Below are positions 58,642 to 64,000 of a stretch of DNA of 64,000 bases, in pieces. The DNA lies in assembly GCF_022899935.1 (NCBI RefSeq), contig NZ_JALJCJ010000006.1:428508-492507 (forward strand), written 5' to 3'. The notes below the pieces were generated by a model. It saw nothing but the letters and a program-made list of their open reading frames with translations. It was not told the DNA's origin and did not search any database. Position 1 is the stretch's first letter, and each line of letters opens with the position of its first letter. The translations under genes were made by a program, and so were the position numbers. Source of the stretch: Shinella curvata (GTDB lineage: Bacteria; Pseudomonadota; Alphaproteobacteria; Rhizobiales; Rhizobiaceae).

Positions 58642-59559
58642 ATGGATGTCTACATCCTCATCCAGCAATTGTTCAACGGCATTACGCTCGGCACGATCTA
58701 CGGTCTGATCGCCGTCGGTTACACCATGGTCTACGGCGTCATCCGCATGATCAACTTCGCCCATGGCGATGTCTACATGGTCTCGGCCTATATCGCCGCG
58801 ATCACCCTTGCCGTCCTCACCTTCTTCGGCATCCAGTCCGTGCCCTTCGCGCTGATCTCGGTGCTGGTCATCACCTGCGCCATCACCGCCCTCTACGGCT
58901 GGGCAATCGAACGCGTCGCCTACCGGCCCCTGCGCGGCTCCACCAAACTTGCCCCCCTGATCTCGGCCATCGGCATTTCGCTGATGCTGCAAAGCTATGT
59001 GCAGATCGCCCAGGGCGCCCGCGACCAGGGTGTGCCGACGCTCATCAGCGGCGCGTTCCGCTTCGGCGACGGCGTGCACTTCGCCCAGATCACCTACATG
59101 CAGACCGTGATCCTGTTCGCCTCGCTGATCGCCATGGGCATCCTGACCTATGTCATCAATCACACGCGGATCGGCCGCGAATGCCGCGCGGTGCAGCAAA
59201 ACATCCGCATCTCGGCCGTGCTCGGCGTCAACACCGATCGCATCATCTCGACCGTCTTTGTGATCGGCGCCGCGACGGCCGCCGTCGGCGGCGTACTCGT
59301 CACGTTCAACTACGGTTCGTTCAATTTCTTCATTGGCTTCGTGATGGGCATCAAGGCCTTCACAGCTGCCGTGCTCGGCGGCATCGGCTCGCTGCCCGGC
59401 GCGGTCCTCGGCGGCGTACTGCTCGGGCTGACGGAAGCCCTGTTCGCCGGCTATGTCAGCACGGACTACAAGGACGTCTTCGCTTTCGCGTTGCTCATCA
59501 TCCTCCTCTTCTTCCGCCCCTATGGCCTGCTCGGCCGGCCGGAAATCCAGAAAGTGTGA
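58642..59559 (+). CDS. livH: branched-chain-type ABC permease LivH
   Basis: 305-residue permease with about eight membrane segments. The LivH signature [20 protein letters not shown] then RMINFAHGD and the coupling loop [20 protein letters not shown] are present. Starts 71 nt after the binding-protein gene and precedes livM by 10 nt. Confidence 0.93.
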   Translation: MDVYILIQQLFNGITLGTIYGLIAVGYTMVYGVIRMINFAHGDVYMVSAYIAAITLAVLTFFGIQSVPFALISVLVITCAITALYGWAIERVAYRPLRGSTKLAPLISAIGISLMLQSYVQIAQGARDQGVPTLISGAFRFGDGVHFAQITYMQTVILFASLIAMGILTYVINHTRIGRECRAVQQNIRISAVLGVNTDRIISTVFVIGAATAAVGGVLVTFNYGSFNFFIGFVMGIKAFTAAVLGGIGSLPGAVLGGVLLGLTEALFAGYVSTDYKDVFAFALLIILLFFRPYGLLGRPEIQKV

Positions 59560-59569
59560 GGCGAGAGAT

Positions 59570-60877
59570 ATGCAAACGAACCGCCTCCTCACGCTCGCCA
59601 AGCAGGCGCTGCTCACCTTTACCGTCTCGCTGATCCTGTTCGCGCCGATTTCCGGCCTCGTGCTGGAAGGCTTCTCGTTCCGCAACGAACTGACGCGCGC
59701 CGTGCTGCTCGCCGCACTCGTAGCGGCCGGACGGGTCGCCCTGTCGCTGGTCGGCATGACGGCCATCGGCCGGAAGATCGCCGGCAAGGCCGCCAGCAAT
59801 GGCAGCGGCGTCACGGTCATGACCGGAAAAGAAAAATCGCCCGCGTTGATCCTCGGCCTGATCTTTCTTGCCGGCCTCTCGCTGCCCTTCTTCGCCGATA
59901 AATACTTCCTCGGTATCGCGATCCTGGCGCTGATCTACTGTCTGCTTGGCCTCGGGCTCAACATCGTGGTCGGCCTTGCCGGCCTGCTCGATCTGGGCTT
60001 CGTCGCCTTCTATGCGGTCGGCGCTTATCTCCTCGCACTCGGCGCGCAATATCTGGGCCTCGGCTTCTGGAGCGCGCTGATCATTGCCCCCTTCCTCGCC
60101 GGCCTCTGCGGCATGGTGCTCGCCTTCCCGGTCCTCAAGATGCACGGCGACTATCTTGCCATCGTCACGCTCGGCTTCGGCGAAATCATCCGCCTCGTCC
60201 TCAACAACTGGCTGGAATTCACCGGCGGCCCGAACGGCGCCTCCGTCCCGCCCCCGACGCTCTTCGGCCTCGAATTCACCCGCACGGCCAAGCAGGGCGG
60301 TGTGCCACTGCATGACTATTTCGGCATCGCCTACAGCGCCGACTACAAATTCTGGTTCATCTATCTCGTGCTGTTCCTCGTCGTCTGCCTCGTCGTCTAC
60401 GCCGTCGAGCGCCTGCGTGTCATGCCGCTCGGCCGCATGTGGGAAGCGCTGCGCGAGGACGAGATCGCCTGCCGCTCGCTCGGCGTGAACCACGTCTTCA
60501 CCAAGCTCACCGCCTTCATGCTTGGCGCCTCGACCGGCGGACTGGCAGGCGTGTTCTTCGCCGTCCACCAGGGGTTCGTGAATCCCACGTCCTTCACCTT
60601 CTTCGAATCCGCGCTGATCCTCGCGATCGTCGTACTCGGCGGCCTGGGCTCCACCGTCGGCGTCATCGCCGCCGCACTGGTCCTGACCATCCTGCCCGAA
60701 CTCCTGCGCGATTTCGCAGAATATCGCGTGCTGGTCTTCGGTGTGCTGATGGTGGTGATGATGATCTGGAAACCCCGCGGTCTCGTGCGCGTCCAGCGCC
60801 CCGCGTTCTTCCCTAGCACCGCGGTCAAGGGCGCGGGAACGGCGCCGCTTTCCGCAAGCCCGGAGGCCGTCCGATGA
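59570..60877 (+). CDS. livM: branched-chain-type ABC permease LivM
   Basis: 435 residues. The first 100 residues are an extra pair of membrane segments with a hydrophilic linker as in the long LivM form (DUF3382 type); the core has [20 protein letters not shown] then [14 protein letters not shown] and the EEM-type coupling region [20 protein letters not shown] 59570 lies 10 nt after livH; the frame also runs upstream through livH but has no role. 4-nt overlap with livG. Confidence 0.93.
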   Translation: MQTNRLLTLAKQALLTFTVSLILFAPISGLVLEGFSFRNELTRAVLLAALVAAGRVALSLVGMTAIGRKIAGKAASNGSGVTVMTGKEKSPALILGLIFLAGLSLPFFADKYFLGIAILALIYCLLGLGLNIVVGLAGLLDLGFVAFYAVGAYLLALGAQYLGLGFWSALIIAPFLAGLCGMVLAFPVLKMHGDYLAIVTLGFGEIIRLVLNNWLEFTGGPNGASVPPPTLFGLEFTRTAKQGGVPLHDYFGIAYSADYKFWFIYLVLFLVVCLVVYAVERLRVMPLGRMWEALREDEIACRSLGVNHVFTKLTAFMLGASTGGLAGVFFAVHQGFVNPTSFTFFESALILAIVVLGGLGSTVGVIAAALVLTILPELLRDFAEYRVLVFGVLMVVMMIWKPRGLVRVQRPAFFPSTAVKGAGTAPLSASPEAVR

Positions 60878-61688
60878 ACACGCCCCTCCTCGATGTGCGC
60901 AATGTGACCATGCGCTTCGGCGGTATCGTCGCCAACCGCAATGTCAGCTTCTCCGTTGAGCGTGGCGGCGTCACGGCCCTGATCGGCCCGAACGGCGCCG
61001 GCAAGACGACGATGTTCAACTGCATCACCGGTTTCTACCGTGCCAGCGAAGGCCAGATCCTTCTCGACGGTCCCAATGGGCCGCAGGATATCGGCACGCT
61101 GATTACGAAGCCGATCACCGGCGGCTCGCATCTCGTCACCCGCGCCGGCATCGCCCGCACCTTTCAGAACATCCGTCTGTTCAAGGAAATGTCCGTTGTC
61201 GAGAACCTGCTGGTCGCGCAGCATCTGGTGACTGCCAACAATCTCGTCAGCGGCGTGTTGCGCACGCCCGCCTTCCGCAGGGCCGAGCGTGAGGCCGTTG
61301 ACCGCGCCTATCACTGGCTCGGCGAGATGAACCTCACCGACGACGCCAACCGGCTGGCGGGCGAGCTGCCCTATGGCCGCCAGCGCCGCCTGGAAATCGC
61401 CCGCGCCATGTGCACCGGGCCGAAGCTCATATGCCTCGATGAACCCGCCGCTGGCCTCAATCCATCGGAAACACGCGAGCTTTCCGAGGTCATTCAGCGG
61501 CTCTGTAAGGAACACGGTCAAACGGTGCTCGTCATCGAGCACGACATGGGGCTGGTGATGCGCATTTCCGACCACGTCGTCGTGCTCGACCATGGCGAAG
61601 TGATTTCCGACGGAACGCCCGAGCATGTGGGGAATGACCCCGCCGTCATTGCCGCCTATCTCGGCGTCAGCGAAGAGGAAGTAGAGAA

Positions 61689-61692
<4 letters not shown>
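60874..61692 (+). CDS. livG: branched-chain-type ABC ATPase LivG
   Basis: 272 residues: Walker [10 protein letters not shown], the [12 protein letters not shown]-loop segment, the signature-type [16 protein letters not shown] (LivG-typical PYGRQR instead of LSGGQ), Walker [12 protein letters not shown] and VLVIEHDM. Start ATG 60874 overlaps livM by 4 nt, stop overlaps livF by 4 nt. Confidence 0.95.
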
Positions 61693-62408
<716 letters not shown>

Positions 62409-62420
62409 ACGGAAACGACA

Positions 62421-63851
62421 ATGCTGCACAAGAACCTCATTGCCGGCGAATGGGTCTCCGGCGACGCCTCGGCGAACATCAACCCGTCCAATACCAAAGA
62501 AATCGTCGGCGACTATGCCCGCGCAAGCGCCGAGGATACGAGAAACGCCATCGCTGCCGCCAAGGCCGCCCTGCCCGCCTGGTCGCGCTCGGGCATTCTC
62601 GAGCGCCACGCCATCCTGAAGAAGACCGGCGACGAAATCCTTGCCCGCAAGGAGGAGCTTGGCCGCCTGCTCGCCCGCGAGGAAGGCAAGACCCTGCCGG
62701 AGGCGATCGGTGAAGTCACCCGCGCCGGCCAGATCTTCGACTACTTCGCCGGTGAAACCTTGCGCCTTTCCGGCGAGGCTCTTCCGTCCGTGCGCCCGAA
62801 CATCGGCGTCGAGATCACCCGCGAGGCCGTGGGAGTCGTCGGCATCATCACGCCCTGGAACTTCCCCATCGCCATTCCCGCCTGGAAGATCGCGCCGGCG
62901 CTCGCCTATGGCAACACTGTCGTCCTGAAACCTGCCGATCTCGTGCCCGGCTCCGCCTGGGCGCTCATCGACATCCTGCACCGCGCCGGCGTACCGGCGG
63001 GCGTCGTCAATCTCGTGATGGGCCGCGGCAGCGTCGTCGGCCAGACGCTGCTGGACAGCCCTGACGTCAATGCGCTGACCTTTACAGGCTCGGTCGGCAC
63101 CGGCAAACGCGTCGCGCTCGCCTCGGTCGAGCACAACCGCAAATTCCAGCTCGAAATGGGCGGCAAGAATCCCTTCGTGGTGCTCGACGACGCCGATCTT
63201 GCCGTCGCCGTCGAAGCCGCCGCCAATTCATCCTTCTTCTCGACCGGCCAGCGCTGCACCGCTTCCTCGCGCCTGATCGTCACGGAAGGTATCCACGACC
63301 GCTTCGTCGCCGCACTGACGGAGCGCCTCAAAGGCCTCGTCATCGACGACGCTTTGAAGACCGGTACCCATATCGGCCCGGTCGTCGACGAAACCCAGCT
63401 GAAGCAGGATGCCGACTATATCGAGATCGGCCGGTCGGAAGGCGCAAGGCTCGCCTTCGGCGGTGAAAGGCTGGAGCGCGAGACGCCCGGTTTCTATCTT
63501 GCGCCGGCGCTCTTCACCGAAGCGACGAACGATATGCGCATCGCCCGCGAGGAAATCTTCGGCCCCGTCGCCGCCGTCATCCGCGTCAAGGATTATGACG
63601 AGGCGCTTGCTGTCGCCAATGACACGAACTTCGGCCTTTCCTCCGGCATCGCGACGACGAGCCTCAGGCACGCCACGCATTTCAAGCGCAACTCGGAAGC
63701 CGGCATGGTGATGGTCAACCTGCCGACCGCCGGCGTCGATTTCCACGTACCCTTCGGCGGCCGCAAGGGCTCGTCCTACGGCCCCCGCGAACAGGGCCGC
63801 TATGCCGCCGAATTCTACACCACCGTCAAGACCGCCTATACGCTCGCCTGA
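62421..63851 (+). CDS. NAD(P)-dependent aldehyde dehydrogenase (ketoglutarate-semialdehyde type)
   Basis: 476 residues. TPWNFPIAIPAWKIAPALAY, the general base Glu245 in LEMGGKNP, catalytic Cys279 in GQRCTASS, and the C-terminal PFGGRKGSSYGPREQG. The GQRCTASS pattern is the one of alpha-ketoglutarate-semialdehyde and similar dehydrogenases (YcbD group). Oxidises an aldehyde to an acid in the cytosol. Between livF and etfB, both tightly spaced. With the hydroxy-acid dehydrogenase nearby, a route to 2-oxoglutarate is possible (inference). Confidence 0.92.
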   Translation: MLHKNLIAGEWVSGDASANINPSNTKEIVGDYARASAEDTRNAIAAAKAALPAWSRSGILERHAILKKTGDEILARKEELGRLLAREEGKTLPEAIGEVTRAGQIFDYFAGETLRLSGEALPSVRPNIGVEITREAVGVVGIITPWNFPIAIPAWKIAPALAYGNTVVLKPADLVPGSAWALIDILHRAGVPAGVVNLVMGRGSVVGQTLLDSPDVNALTFTGSVGTGKRVALASVEHNRKFQLEMGGKNPFVVLDDADLAVAVEAAANSSFFSTGQRCTASSRLIVTEGIHDRFVAALTERLKGLVIDDALKTGTHIGPVVDETQLKQDADYIEIGRSEGARLAFGGERLERETPGFYLAPALFTEATNDMRIAREEIFGPVAAVIRVKDYDEALAVANDTNFGLSSGIATTSLRHATHFKRNSEAGMVMVNLPTAGVDFHVPFGGRKGSSYGPREQGRYAAEFYTTVKTAYTLA

Positions 63852-63863
63852 GGAGGAATGCCG

Positions 63864-64000
63864 ATGAAATTGCTCGTACCGATCAAACGCGTCGTCGACT
63901 ACAACGTAAAGATCCGCGTGAAATCGGATGGTTCGGGTGTCGAACTTGCGAATGTGAAGATGTCGATGAACCCGTTCGACGAGATCTCGGTCGAGGAAGC
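63864..64000 (+). CDS. etfB: electron transfer flavoprotein beta subunit EtfB (3' end cut)
   Basis: Only the first 45 codons are inside the window. [20 protein letters not shown] and the [14 protein letters not shown] stretch are diagnostic for EtfB. AGGAGG overlaps the end of the preceding gene (TGA in TGAGGAGG), 7 nt before ATG 63864. ETF carries electrons from FAD dehydrogenases to the quinone pool; etfA would be expected next. Confidence 0.95.
   Translation, partial: MKLLVPIKRVVDYNVKIRVKSDGSGVELANVKMSMNPFDEISVEE

Overview
The window looks like a replicon of a Rhizobiaceae bacterium (Sinorhizobium/Ensifer, Shinella or Agrobacterium type). The reasons are high GC (by eye about 60 percent), dense operons, several solute-binding-protein ABC importers, an EcfG-type stress sigma factor, and paired Ku proteins with LigD. 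I see no rRNA, tRNA, transposase, prophage or CRISPR array. Genus cannot be settled from sequence reading alone.

Layout. 1-4010: start of a nos (N2O reduction) operon on the minus strand, nosR then nosZ (nosZ cut by the window edge), behind a perfect FNR/FixK-like box. 4186-12679: a minus-strand catabolic operon with an XRE-cupin regulator, a ribose-type ABC importer, a phosphotriesterase-family hydrolase, a GATase1-like protein, a PfkB kinase, a BtpA/SgcQ protein and an M20 amidohydrolase. 12874-36016: a general-stress-response island. It holds an EcfG-like ECF sigma factor, two Crp-type regulators, two histidine kinases, many tiny or disordered proteins, an SDR, BON, YflT-like, PepSY-like and DUF6894 proteins, DNA-repair genes (AAG glycosylase, exonuclease-like protein, DUF72), a flippase-like membrane protein, a phospholipase D, and an NHEJ module (Ku, LigD, second Ku). 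I found eleven sites of the form GGAAC-N16-nnTT (three exactly GGAAC-N16-CGTT), each 22-47 nt before a start codon, which ties the island together. 36087-39336: a lower-GC LuxR regulator divergent from an RTX calcium-binding secreted protein.

39571-50519: a long minus-strand operon divergent from a LacI regulator. It encodes a membrane fatty-acid-hydroxylase-type (di-iron) oxygenase, a sugar-type ABC importer, a Rieske ferredoxin, a hydroxypyruvate-isomerase-like barrel, a PanB-like protein that seems to lack its metal ligands, a Gfo/Idh/MocA dehydrogenase, a SIS-less RpiR-type HTH protein and a ferredoxin reductase, followed by PurU (formyl-THF deformylase). Read together this looks like an import-and-oxidise pathway with its own electron chain and one-carbon handling. 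It is my best candidate for an undescribed system.

50646-64000: a second catabolic region. A minus-strand operon (two SDRs, a 63-residue protein, a P5C-reductase-like protein) diverges from a large FAD/Fe-S dehydrogenase of the D-2-hydroxyglutarate dehydrogenase/YdiJ type and a GntR/FCD regulator. After a terminator comes a complete branched-chain-type ABC importer (livKHMGF order), an aldehyde dehydrogenase and the start of etfB. The plausible logic is uptake, oxidation by SDR or FAD enzymes feeding ETF, and aldehyde oxidation; the substrate is unknown.
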